Assembly (NCBI GenBank): GCA_027482225.1
Contig: JAIXWD010000001.1
Coordinates: forward strand, 1 to 64,000
Direction: 5' to 3'
Length of the DNA: 64,000 nucleotides
Source of the DNA: Bacteroidota bacterium
Lineage (GTDB): Bacteria > Bacteroidota > Bacteroidia > UKL13-3
A program made the position numbers and the translations under genes. Shown in pieces: positions 35,233 through 43,745 of the stretch. A model generated the notes under the pieces. The model saw nothing but the letters and a program-made list of their open reading frames with translations, ran no database searches and was not told the DNA's origin. Numbering within the stretch: position 1 is the first letter of the stretch; the number at the start of each line of letters is the position of its first letter.

Positions 35233-36356
35233 TTTTTTGATATCGATTTATTATTTTCAGTTGAACCTATATCAAAATTATTTAATTTTTTTTTGTACAG
35301 CGGCTTGCTTTTTAAGTTTCTTCCAAAAGGTATAAAAAAATAGTATAATGTATAGTTAATTAATAAAGTAAATTTAGATTTATAAAGATGTTCAATTAGA
35401 CTTAGTATTCTTTTGATAGGCCCAATGATATTTGAATTTAAATTTTTGATAAAATGAAAAATAAAATGAAAATTGTATGGATGAATTAAAAGAGCTAATA
35501 CACTTAGCCTATTTGTTGATAGGTAAAAAATTAAGATGCTTGAACTTAAAATGTAGGTTCTTATTACATAATTAATCTCACGTAGTTTTTTGAATTTATA
35601 TCTGATCCAAGACAATAGCACAAATAAAAAAACAGTAGTTATAGCTAATGATTTTTTTTCTAAACACAAGGATCCAATAAGTGCTATTAACATAAAAGAA
35701 ACAAAATCTTCAAACCACAAAATCAACTTATTCGATAGTAAAACGTGTTTGGTATAAAAGGTATTGGTTTCACTTTTAACATCTTTTTCAAAATCAATTG
35801 ACTGGTGTATTAATATATCTCTAATTCCAATACATGAATTTAAGCAAACAAATAGCAGCCAGAACCAATAAGGTGCAATCACATACTCGTTTATGATTTG
35901 TACAATAATGATACTTGGTAATGTGTGGGAATAAGCTGAATCTGTTAGTATTCCTAAAAATCCTTTTTCTTTTAAACGGGTTGGTTTGGATGAATAAAGT
36001 ACTAAGAGTATTATTTCAATATAAACTACATATGGCGCATATTTAGAAACCAATGTTACTAGTTGTAAGCCAATAGCTATAAATGTAACAATAGCTAATA
36101 TTACCCAATATTTATTTATAATATGTGTGACATTAAATTTATTAGATAATCTATCTTTATCTATGTCGAAATAATCATTGATAAAATAACCTGCAAGTCC
36201 TATAAATAGGTAGGCAGATATTAAAATATAAATTTTAGGAATCAAAAATGGTAAATCAAAACATATAATTAGTAGCAAAGAAAAATTCGCAAACAATAGC
36301 ATATTATATGCCACAAATGAATTTATTCTGTTATATAAATCGATTAATTTATGCAT
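35229..36356 (-). CDS. UbiA-family prenyltransferase
   Basis: 375 residues from ATG at 36356 (MHKLIDLYNRINSFVAYNML); the frame reaches 36392 only through a TTG. About eight to nine membrane helices. The prenyl-diphosphate/Mg motifs are present: first GYFINDYFDIDKDRLSNK (NDxxDxxxD), second HQSIDFEKDVKSE (DxxxD), plus YSSKPTRLKEKG after the first half. The family joins a prenyl chain to an aromatic or other acceptor. The C-terminal 80 residues extend beyond the usual length and are basic. Immediately downstream of the toroid gene, in one run with P450 and FAD genes. Confidence 0.85.
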   Translation of the reverse strand: MHKLIDLYNRINSFVAYNMLLFANFSLLLIICFDLPFLIPKIYILISAYLFIGLAGYFINDYFDIDKDRLSNKFNVTHIINKYWVILAIVTFIAIGLQLVTLVSKYAPYVVYIEIILLVLYSSKPTRLKEKGFLGILTDSAYSHTLPSIIIVQIINEYVIAPYWFWLLFVCLNSCIGIRDILIHQSIDFEKDVKSETNTFYTKHVLLSNKLILWFEDFVSFMLIALIGSLCLEKKSLAITTVFLFVLLSWIRYKFKKLREINYVIRTYILSSSILIFYLSTNRLSVLALLIHPYNFHFIFHFIKNLNSNIIGPIKRILSLIEHLYKSKFTLLINYTLYYFFIPFGRNLKSKPLYKKKLNNFDIGSTENNKSISKK

Positions 36357-36398
36357 GATTAACTTAATCAATTGGACCCATTTATTAAACAATATAAG

Positions 36399-37439
36399 TT
36401 AATTATTTAATTTATTGTAGAGGGTCAAAAACTCCAGAAATAAAGCAGTTGTTAAAGCTGATGAACCAAAATAATTAACAGGCTCATCATTATCTAAATT
36501 TTTATCATAAATGATGTTACTAGAGTAATAAGGAAAAGCTAATCTGAAGGCGCCTTCTTTTAAATTTTTAACACAAATAGTTAATAAATCGGTGTAGTTA
36601 TATAAGCGTATTTTAAAAAGTAGTACTGAGTTAAGTAAAAACAAGTGATCTATGCTAAATTCTCGATTTCTCAAATCGTTAAAAAGTGCATCAATTTGTT
36701 TTAATATGAGCTGTTCGGGCAATAGTAGTTCGTCATATTTTTCCTCGGAGTATAGCTTAGCGTATGAGTAGGTACAATAATATTTATTGTAATAGCGACA
36801 TTCCATGGTATTGTTTTTAAAATCATTTATCACTTTGTTCCAAACTTCTGTATTTGCCTTTGTTTTACCAGTATAAAGTAAAATATTACAGTTCATTGAA
36901 AACTCTTTATCAGACAGAGAAATATTTAGCTTTTTTAAATATAGTGCTTTAATGTTATGTATGACTAATTTTAAGTTCGTTTTAAATGGGATTTTAGTTT
37001 TTGTAAAGTTGGGAGTAATCCATGTTTTATAGTTGTTCTCCTTATCTATAAAGCAGTCTAAAAACGGTATATTATCAATATTATAGTCTGATTTTTTGAG
37101 TACGGTAGAGCAAATTGCTGTTGCGTCAGTATCATACAGCAAATAATTGTAGCCTTGCCCTGAAGAGTATTTCCAAATGCGTTTATCTAGGCTTTGATTT
37201 AAAAGGAAATTTATACTTTTTGAAATGATATTACTTGATTTATTGTTATTAATACTTTGTAAGGCAAGTATAACAACTGCGGTATCATAAGGTGGAAACC
37301 CCCAGCTAATCCATTCTTTTTTTTGATTTGCAGAATAGAAATAAAAGGATTGATAGCTACCATCGTCATGCTGTATTCTATTTAAATAGGCAATTAAAAT
37401 ATCAATTTGACTATTTATTTCTACATTAGTTAATAGCAT
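36399..37439 (-). CDS. Alpha/alpha-toroid protein, squalene-cyclase/prenyltransferase-repeat-like
   Basis: 346 residues, soluble. The helix-pair repeats seen in terpene cyclases and prenyltransferase beta subunits are recognisable: IAYLNRIQHDDGSYQS, PPYDTAVVILALQSI, SINFLLNQ, and YDTDATAICSTVL, ending with YFGSSALTTALFLEFL. The DTDA tetrad in the second repeat stands where class II cyclases have DxDD, so the protonating Asp could be partly retained or lost. A terpene-cyclase-like or scaffold role is inferred from repeats and from its place between the P450 and UbiA genes. It overlaps the P450 gene end by 14 bases. Confidence 0.6.
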   Translation of the reverse strand: MLLTNVEINSQIDILIAYLNRIQHDDGSYQSFYFYSANQKKEWISWGFPPYDTAVVILALQSINNNKSSNIISKSINFLLNQSLDKRIWKYSSGQGYNYLLYDTDATAICSTVLKKSDYNIDNIPFLDCFIDKENNYKTWITPNFTKTKIPFKTNLKLVIHNIKALYLKKLNISLSDKEFSMNCNILLYTGKTKANTEVWNKVINDFKNNTMECRYYNKYYCTYSYAKLYSEEKYDELLLPEQLILKQIDALFNDLRNREFSIDHLFLLNSVLLFKIRLYNYTDLLTICVKNLKEGAFRLAFPYYSSNIIYDKNLDNDEPVNYFGSSALTTALFLEFLTLYNKLNN

Positions 37440-38607
37440 ATTTTGTATTTATTTCCGAAATCCTAACAACGCCCTTTATTTCAAAAATAGGTTCTTTGTC
37501 TAAAATAGTTAGTGTACCATCTAGTTTAAAAATATTATGTAGAAAATTGAGTGCAACTCTGAATGAGGCAAATTGACCGATACATGAAATTTGTCCCCTG
37601 CCAAAAGCTAAGTGGCTTTTTTCTCTATTAAATTTAATTGTTGTGGGCTCTTTAAAAACATTTTTATCCAAATTAGCGGCCCCTATAAATAAAGCAATTA
37701 AATCCCCTTTCTTAAAATTTATTCCTTTAAAATTTACATTTTCCGTGGCTGTTCTAAATGTAATAAAGTTAGGTGAATAAATGCGTAGTACTTCATGGGC
37801 AATAATTGTAAGATCTTTGTGATTACCGCAAAAATAAGTTTGACTATAATTAGTTAAAATGAAATAAACAAAAGTACTTACAAAACTTGCTACGTTTTCA
37901 ATGGAAGTATATATAACAGTTGTGTAAAAAAAGGGAAGTTCGTTTTTGTCATATCCGCCCTCAATACTAAATTCGCTTAATAATTCACGGATTAAAGGTG
38001 GAATGTTTTCGTCATTAATATTATCTCTTAATAATTGCTCTAGAGAATTTCTATCACTAAAAATTTCTTTTGTTTTTTGACGCAGCACTTCACAAGAAAA
38101 GTCTTCGTGTTCAGGGTTAAAAATTGGTAGCGCATGTATAAACCCTAAATCATTTAGTGCATTTAGCAGGATAACAGGGTTAATAATATGTTCTACAAGA
38201 TTGAAAACCGTATTTTTAGGTAAATCATCTATTAATAGATTAAATACTTTCGTCTGAAAGGCATTGTTTTCAAATTGCAAGCGCTTTGATAAGAAGTCCA
38301 GAATCTTTACCGCATTGCGCTTATTATGCATATGCCTTTCTTTATCTATTTGAAAATAAATTCTATTTAAAGATGTATGCATAGGAGAAACTCCAAAATT
38401 CTCCATAAACAACGCTTCCCTCACAACTTCATATTTAAATGCGCAAAACAAATTGATTTCAGGAATATAACATAAGTCACCCTTTAAATGATAAATGGAG
38501 TGGTTATTATGCAGCGTAATAAGATCACTCTGTTGTATTACAAAACTTGTAGTGTGGTTTTTATTATGAGAAAGCCCACTTATAATTTTTTTAAGCCAAT
38601 TCAACAT
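37426..38607 (-). CDS. Cytochrome P450
   Basis: 393 residues, soluble bacterial type. The heme-binding loop is LAFGRGQISCIGQFAS with the axial Cys at residue 342; the K-helix ExxR is in AHEVLRIYSP, followed by FRTATENVNFKG. The I-helix segment VIYTSIENVASFVSTFV differs from the usual AGxxT. It would monooxygenate a small substrate with electrons from ferredoxin/flavodoxin partners not seen here. It is part of the four-gene block with FAD enzyme, toroid and UbiA proteins. Confidence 0.9.
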   Translation of the reverse strand: MLNWLKKIISGLSHNKNHTTSFVIQQSDLITLHNNHSIYHLKGDLCYIPEINLFCAFKYEVVREALFMENFGVSPMHTSLNRIYFQIDKERHMHNKRNAVKILDFLSKRLQFENNAFQTKVFNLLIDDLPKNTVFNLVEHIINPVILLNALNDLGFIHALPIFNPEHEDFSCEVLRQKTKEIFSDRNSLEQLLRDNINDENIPPLIRELLSEFSIEGGYDKNELPFFYTTVIYTSIENVASFVSTFVYFILTNYSQTYFCGNHKDLTIIAHEVLRIYSPNFITFRTATENVNFKGINFKKGDLIALFIGAANLDKNVFKEPTTIKFNREKSHLAFGRGQISCIGQFASFRVALNFLHNIFKLDGTLTILDKEPIFEIKGVVRISEINTKYAIN

Positions 38608-38650
38608 TTAAGTTATAATTTTTCAGTTTTGTTTTACACTTATCTTAAGT

Positions 38651-39883
38651 CTAATTTACCTTTTGTTTAAAGCGGCTGATAAGTTTTAGTGTTTCTGATT
38701 CATCTGTAAGCCAAGGAAAGTATAGAGAAGTATCTTCAAATGTTGATAGTAAAAAGTTGCAAAGAGGTTTGTTTTGAGCCGCTAGATCAAAAACCGTATT
38801 CAAATGTCCGTTTTTACTACCTTGTGTCATCATGGTATTAATCTCATATATTTCGGTCATCGTTTTTATGCTCAAATTTTCGTATGAGTGAGCCAGTATG
38901 TGCAAGTTATTATTATACAATAAAATATTTTCAACTAGCGATTTTGCCATTAGGAGTCCACTGTTATATCCTTGACCAACTATTGGATCACTTTTGCTAA
39001 TCGTTTCCCCAACTCCTAAATACAAGTTATTCCCTATAAAATGGGTAGGTTTTTTAAAATATGAATTAGAGTTAGAAATTTTAAAATCAACGTCCACAAA
39101 TTCTCCGTGTTTAATAAGTGACAGGAAATTGTCCATACTTTTTGGTAGCATATCTTTTAATAGCTCTAATGCTTGTTCACTTGTTAATTTATTAGAGAAG
39201 TGGTCCCATTGTCCTCCCTTTAAAACATTAATAGTAATATTAAGTGTATAAGCTTCTATTGCGTGTAAAAAGGGGTATACAAGTATTTCTGCAAAATTAT
39301 GTATATAGTATACAGATACTTTTTTTTCAAACTTAGAATAGTTTAAAGAATCAATTTTTAAGTTAAAGAAGAATACAACTCTCTCTTTTTTGTAACAGTC
39401 TGTTGGAAGTGCATTTAGGTTCTTAAATACATGAGATAAACTTTTCCCAGCACCAATGATATTGATATTAGACTCTGATTTTGTCAACTGGGTTTCTAAA
39501 TCATCTTCACTAACTAAATTAATCGTTGATTTATTATTAATTTCATTTAAAAAATAGTCTAACCTTAACCTATTATCAATAGCATACACTTCAGATGTAT
39601 AATATCCTCTTGTGCTACGATAAACAGATAGATTTTCGTTAAATGAAAATGATTCATAGTTTGTTAGCTTTGGTGCTTGTTTAATGATATTTTGAGGGAT
39701 ATATTTTTCTTCTGTGTTTCGTGTAATTGAATTTATTATTGGATTTGATAGGCTTTTCCCAAAACTGAATCTTTCAAATTTGTTTTTAGTAAAGAAGGTG
39801 TGTTCAATGCCCTTATCTGCAAGCATTAATGAAGTTATTAAACTAACTGTACTTTTTCCCCAAATGGTAATTTTAGATTTCAC
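38651..39883 (-). CDS. FAD-dependent oxidoreductase, styrene-monooxygenase-like
   Basis: 410 residues. The N-terminus has the beta-alpha-beta pattern KITIWGKSTVSLITSLMLADKGIEHTFFTKN, but the dinucleotide motif GxGxxG reads GKSTVS. The second FAD region GVGETISKSDPIVGQGYNSGL matches the GD...P..GQG.N.G element of group E monooxygenases such as StyA and of related halogenase-like enzymes. It is the first gene after the 40012-40043 promoter-like sequence. A flavin hydroxylase or epoxidase acting with the P450 is a reasonable guess; a non-catalytic FAD binder is possible given the altered motif. Confidence 0.62.
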   Translation of the reverse strand: MKSKITIWGKSTVSLITSLMLADKGIEHTFFTKNKFERFSFGKSLSNPIINSITRNTEEKYIPQNIIKQAPKLTNYESFSFNENLSVYRSTRGYYTSEVYAIDNRLRLDYFLNEINNKSTINLVSEDDLETQLTKSESNINIIGAGKSLSHVFKNLNALPTDCYKKERVVFFFNLKIDSLNYSKFEKKVSVYYIHNFAEILVYPFLHAIEAYTLNITINVLKGGQWDHFSNKLTSEQALELLKDMLPKSMDNFLSLIKHGEFVDVDFKISNSNSYFKKPTHFIGNNLYLGVGETISKSDPIVGQGYNSGLLMAKSLVENILLYNNNLHILAHSYENLSIKTMTEIYEINTMMTQGSKNGHLNTVFDLAAQNKPLCNFLLSTFEDTSLYFPWLTDESETLKLISRFKQKVN

Positions 39884-40011
39884 CTTTTTTTAATTATAAA
39901 AACTGATTATTCCATTCTAAAAGAGATGACTTTATGTTCTGTACAAGGTAGTTTTTTTAAATTTATACTACGAACAACATTAAATCATTGCTACATACAA
40001 CAAACTTAAAC

Positions 40012-40043
40012 CAAAGATAGGTATTTTATAAATACTTAAACAA
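40012..40043 (-). promoter_or_regulatory. Putative promoter of the FAD-P450-toroid-UbiA operon
   Basis: On the minus strand TATCTTTG (40012-40019) matches the -7 element TAnnTTTG, with TTG at 40041-40043 after a 21-base spacer. Transcription would start near 40005, giving a leader of about 120 bases to the FAD gene start at 39883. The 278-base gap (39884-40161) holds no gene. Confidence 0.5.
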
Positions 40044-40161
40044 CACGTATTTTTGGGAAACACAAATTGTTTAATTAGAGTAGACTATAGCTACAGGAAT
40101 TTTAGCCAATAGGGATAACGACAAATGAAAAGTGATTTAAAACAGGTGCAACATGAAAATG

Positions 40162-41004
40162 TTAGTTGTTTTTAAGTTCATTCAAAAAGGAATGAATTTT
40201 TTGGATATATTCAATCTCGAATACTTTTCCACTCTCTAGGCCTAAACACCAATCAGTGATATACTCTACTGAAAATGTTGGTAGTAATTTAAATGCTGAG
40301 TTTTCGTTTTTAGTAAAAGTACCCAAAGGGCTAAAACCTTCATTTGAAACAAGGTTTATATCAGGTAAAATTACCGATAAGTTATTCAAATATTGGTAAA
40401 TACTCCACCTTACATCCCATGAAACATTACCACCCTTTGTGTTATATAGGGTATATAAAATATCATCTAAAGCGGGGTTTCCTGAAAATTTAGATTCAAA
40501 AAACGTATCCGACTTTGGTAATTTGCACCACTTGTTTTTCCATGTTGCCCAACCCCAATATGGCAATCCAAATCTACTTTTAAAGCAGCAAGTATGAATT
40601 GTATTATTAATTAAGTTTGAACCAATTACAGATCCAATATTTGAATCTTCTTTAAATAAATTTAGTGTTAGGTTGCAAAAATCAAAAAAAGAATGTGAAG
40701 GCACATTATCATCTTCTAATATAATAATTTGTTCTTCTTTTTCAAAAATTGTATCTAATCCAAAATCAACAATTTTTGAAATTCCTAAATGTTCGTTTGG
40801 AGATAATAAAACTATGTTCAATCTATCGTTAAAAGAATTAACAATCCTTACAACTTCCTTTTGGTATTCTAAATCAGTATTGTTTCTTGTTAAATCAGAG
40901 ACGATATAAAGTATTTGAGGGGAATAAGCTAAAACTTGATTTAAAATCGAATCAAGTGATTTTGATTTTATAAATGTAAACAAAATTACATTGGTCTTAT
41001 TCAT
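40162..41004 (-). CDS. Glycosyltransferase-like protein (GT-A)
   Basis: 280 residues. QIIILEDDNVPSHSFFDFCN is the acidic EDD metal/nucleotide motif, and GLPYWGWATWKNKW resembles the acceptor region of bacterial GT2/GNT I-like sugar transferases. It starts 8 bases inside the end of the upstream 275-residue gene and is the last gene of the radical SAM set. Substrate unknown. Confidence 0.68.
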   Translation of the reverse strand: MNKTNVILFTFIKSKSLDSILNQVLAYSPQILYIVSDLTRNNTDLEYQKEVVRIVNSFNDRLNIVLLSPNEHLGISKIVDFGLDTIFEKEEQIIILEDDNVPSHSFFDFCNLTLNLFKEDSNIGSVIGSNLINNTIHTCCFKSRFGLPYWGWATWKNKWCKLPKSDTFFESKFSGNPALDDILYTLYNTKGGNVSWDVRWSIYQYLNNLSVILPDINLVSNEGFSPLGTFTKNENSAFKLLPTFSVEYITDWCLGLESGKVFEIEYIQKIHSFLNELKNN

Positions 41005-41824
41005 GACTATTTATAAAATTAGATAAGTAATTAATACTTGGCAATATAGAATTATTCGCAAAATCAGTTAAGTAAACAGAGCAAAGATTATGATGCTGAT
41101 TAAATGCTGGACAAACAAGATTTAAGTGAAACATTTCTTTAAATGTAATTACTTCTTTTGGAATTAGTGCAATTAATCGGTCCTTAAATAAGGCATCTCC
41201 TCCAATATATACATACTTAAAATTCTGAGGATTATTCAATTTCGCAATTTCTACACCTCTAATATTTTCAAATTGCACATAATGTTGTTGAATAGCTGGA
41301 TACAAATCTATGGGGTTTAAATACCCGTAAATTTCTGTCTGGCATTTTAAACCATCAATAGTATTGTAGACCCCTAGCGATTCAGACAATAAGTTTACGC
41401 CAAAAGGTATTTCAATGGAGTCTATAAGCTCTTTTTCCTCGGGCATCAACTTCAAGCATCTCAAATAATAGCCATATTCTATATTATCATTAATTAGTTT
41501 GACCTTAATTGAAAAAGTAATACCTCCTCCATTGGAAAATTTTTCTAAAACTAGCGGACTTCTATTTTCAATATTTTTCTCAAACATCTGATATAGTTCT
41601 GATATTGGAAAGTCGTTAATAGAAATTGAATCCGCAAAAACAACGAAATAAAATTTAACAGAAGTAACTTCGTTTCCTTCGAAATTAAATCCCATATAGG
41701 AAACTTTTTCACCTTTAAAAGAATTCCAAAAAGAGATAATTTTTGAGGAATATTCACACTCTTCTATATTATCAGTAACTTTATCAATTGCGTATTTTAT
41801 AAAAAACTTATTAGTATGGATCAT
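40997..41824 (-). CDS. Hypothetical protein, radical-SAM-linked
   Basis: 275 residues, no signal peptide or helix. Beta-rich segments include KVSYMGFNFEGNEVTSVKFY, GGGITFSIKVKLIND, LPEV-free IEIPFGVNLLSES and KYVYIGGDALFKD. No family recognised. Its ATG lies within the last codons of the radical SAM gene (14-base overlap), and its end overlaps the glycosyltransferase gene, so the three are translated as a set. It could be a substrate-handling or modifying partner of the radical SAM enzyme; this is context only. Confidence 0.6.
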   Translation of the reverse strand: MIHTNKFFIKYAIDKVTDNIEECEYSSKIISFWNSFKGEKVSYMGFNFEGNEVTSVKFYFVVFADSISINDFPISELYQMFEKNIENRSPLVLEKFSNGGGITFSIKVKLINDNIEYGYYLRCLKLMPEEKELIDSIEIPFGVNLLSESLGVYNTIDGLKCQTEIYGYLNPIDLYPAIQQHYVQFENIRGVEIAKLNNPQNFKYVYIGGDALFKDRLIALIPKEVITFKEMFHLNLVCPAFNQHHNLCSVYLTDFANNSILPSINYLSNFINSHE

Positions 41825-42818
41825 AACTGGTTTTTCTATGACAATTTATCATCCCACAATTTTTTGTGCAATCAAACATAATATCGCGAGCTTTTTGTGC
41901 ATTTTTTGAATACCAAACATCTTCCAAATGAAGATTTCTGTAGTTTCCAATTGTATTATGAGGCATTATTTCATGCATATGCAAGCATAGTTGCACCGAT
42001 CCATTAGCATCTATGAATATGTTTTTGTTTGCAGAGTTACAAGTGCCATGTTCTAAATCTTTAGGCCTGTAAATTTCTTTTTTCATTAGTTCGAGATCAA
42101 AAGTGTTTGTTCCCATGAACTTATCATCTTTGTATGTAGCAATAATTTTATCAATTTGCTGCTCAGTCTTTTTTAAATCTTTAAAAAAATATTTTTCAAA
42201 AAAAGGATCTTTATTAACTTGTTGATTACGAAGAGTTTCTTTAAGCAATTGAAAATATACCGCATCTACTTTTAGCGTATTTCTTGCGAATTCAATATAA
42301 TCTCCCCACAGATGTATATTTTCATTAAAAATTATGGAATGAGTGTATATATTAGTTTTTAAATTATGCTTATTTCGAAGCTTAACAAGTTTAGGGATTA
42401 TGTTTATTAAATGCCGATAAGACTCTGATTTTCCTCGAATAAAACTGTGAATTTTTTCTATATGACTATCCAGAGATAAAAGTAGAAACTCTGGACCATA
42501 CTTTACTACATCGAACAAATTGTCATCATTTATAAACGAGCCATTTGTATTAGAAATAACCGGAATATTATTACGCTTACCTTCCTCACAAATGGCAAAA
42601 AATTCATCATATTTTAACATAGTTTCACCACCGGTTAATATCACTTTTGCTTGTGGATTTAGATTGGATATTTCTTTAACTGCCCTCAGTTTTTCTTTGG
42701 TGGATATTGCCTCAGCTGATTCATTAGTCATCCATTGGTGACATTGTTTACATCGAAAATTACAAGTTGTTGTAATCTCAATAATCAAGTATTGAGGTGG
42801 GGCTATTTGGGTATCCAT
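41811..42818 (-). CDS. Radical SAM protein with SPASM domain
   Basis: 335 residues. The [4Fe-4S]/SAM motif CxxxCxxC is in EITTTCNFRCKQCHQW and the glycine-rich SAM region in VILTGGETMLKYDE. The C-terminal SPASM part has Cys residues in EHGTCNSANKNIFIDANG, VQLCLHMHEI, MFDCTKNCGMINC, for auxiliary clusters. SPASM enzymes modify peptides, or in glycan clusters act on sugars. No precursor peptide gene was found nearby by eye. Preceded by a TATTTTTG element at 42845-42852. Confidence 0.9.
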   Translation of the reverse strand: MDTQIAPPQYLIIEITTTCNFRCKQCHQWMTNESAEAISTKEKLRAVKEISNLNPQAKVILTGGETMLKYDEFFAICEEGKRNNIPVISNTNGSFINDDNLFDVVKYGPEFLLLSLDSHIEKIHSFIRGKSESYRHLINIIPKLVKLRNKHNLKTNIYTHSIIFNENIHLWGDYIEFARNTLKVDAVYFQLLKETLRNQQVNKDPFFEKYFFKDLKKTEQQIDKIIATYKDDKFMGTNTFDLELMKKEIYRPKDLEHGTCNSANKNIFIDANGSVQLCLHMHEIMPHNTIGNYRNLHLEDVWYSKNAQKARDIMFDCTKNCGMINCHRKTSYDPY

Positions 42819-42844
42819 TTTTATCGACTATAACCTATTTCTTA

Positions 42845-42852
42845 CAAAAATA
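42845..42852 (-). promoter_or_regulatory. Putative -7 element upstream of the radical SAM gene
   Basis: Read on the minus strand the sequence is TATTTTTG, an exact TAnnTTTG match about 26 bases before the gene start at 42818. No good -33 TTG is seen, so this is a weak call. Confidence 0.3.
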
Positions 42853-42939
42853 GGGCTTAAATTATAATATTCAGACATGTAAATACTTTTAAATTATGAT
42901 TGTTGATTTCAAGATTGTAAAATGTTTTTTTACTTTACA

Positions 42940-43653
42940 CTAATCTTGCTTTTTCCAACCAGCAGGATAAGAACCAATCATAACAATTTCATTTGAAATT
43001 TGATGAAGAGCTCTGTAATAGTCTACTGCGTCTCTGCAACCAAATAGATCTACATAATAATCGTCAAGCACACACCATCCTCCATTATTAATTTTTGGAT
43101 AAAAGCTATCTAACGCAGTTAAAGTTGGATCATATGCATCAACATCTATATGTAAAAATGCGATTGATTGAATTGGGGCAATCTTAGCAGTATTCTCAAT
43201 AAACCCTGAAACAATTCGAACCTTATCTGAAACTTCAAATTTTTCAAATAAATTAAAAACACACGTTTCAGATGATAAACTTTCAAAGTATTTATTAGTA
43301 CCAAATAGCTTAATGGAATCAACATCTTTTTGTTTTGTTAATTGTGAATCATTAAACCCCTTAAATGAATCGAATAACCATAGGTTCCCTTGAAATCTCT
43401 TTTCTTTGAACAAAGACCATAAATACAGAGCAGCACCCCCTTTGAAGACTCCGACCATAACTATATCACCAACTACTTTTTGTTCACAAATTTCATCAAT
43501 TATTTTGATAATACTTTTGAAGAAAGGCTCTTCAATTAGTGTAAGGCAAGCCTTATCTTTAATTAAATCCTTCACGTGATCAATTGAACAAATTTTAGTC
43601 GGAGCATTAATATAAGAATATATTTCTTGTGATTTTGATGCTTTTACTGTCAT
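42940..43653 (-). CDS. TylF/MycF-like O-methyltransferase
   Basis: 237 residues of SAM-dependent methyltransferase fold: SAM loop DIVMVGVFKGGAALYLW, LWLFDSFKGFND and the metal-binding part FLHIDVDAYDPTLTALDSF, then NNGGWCVLDDYYVDLFGCRDAV. These match the macrocin-O-methyltransferase (TylF) family, which methylates sugar hydroxyls in natural products and surface glycans. It is located between the ABC exporter genes and the radical SAM set, with gaps on both sides of about 90-120 bases. Confidence 0.87.
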   Translation of the reverse strand: MTVKASKSQEIYSYINAPTKICSIDHVKDLIKDKACLTLIEEPFFKSIIKIIDEICEQKVVGDIVMVGVFKGGAALYLWSLFKEKRFQGNLWLFDSFKGFNDSQLTKQKDVDSIKLFGTNKYFESLSSETCVFNLFEKFEVSDKVRIVSGFIENTAKIAPIQSIAFLHIDVDAYDPTLTALDSFYPKINNGGWCVLDDYYVDLFGCRDAVDYYRALHQISNEIVMIGSYPAGWKKQD

Positions 43654-43745
43654 TTAGTAAGATATTTATTGTTAATATTTTGTCTTCGTTTTATTCAGAA
43701 AGTCGAATAGGATATAAAGAAAACTAGTATTGAAAATAATTGTAA

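Noticed and set aside
42910-42948. Inverted repeat CAAGATT / AATCTTG at the end of the TylF-like gene
   Set aside because: The stem is interrupted and no T run follows on the minus strand, so it is not convincing as a terminator.
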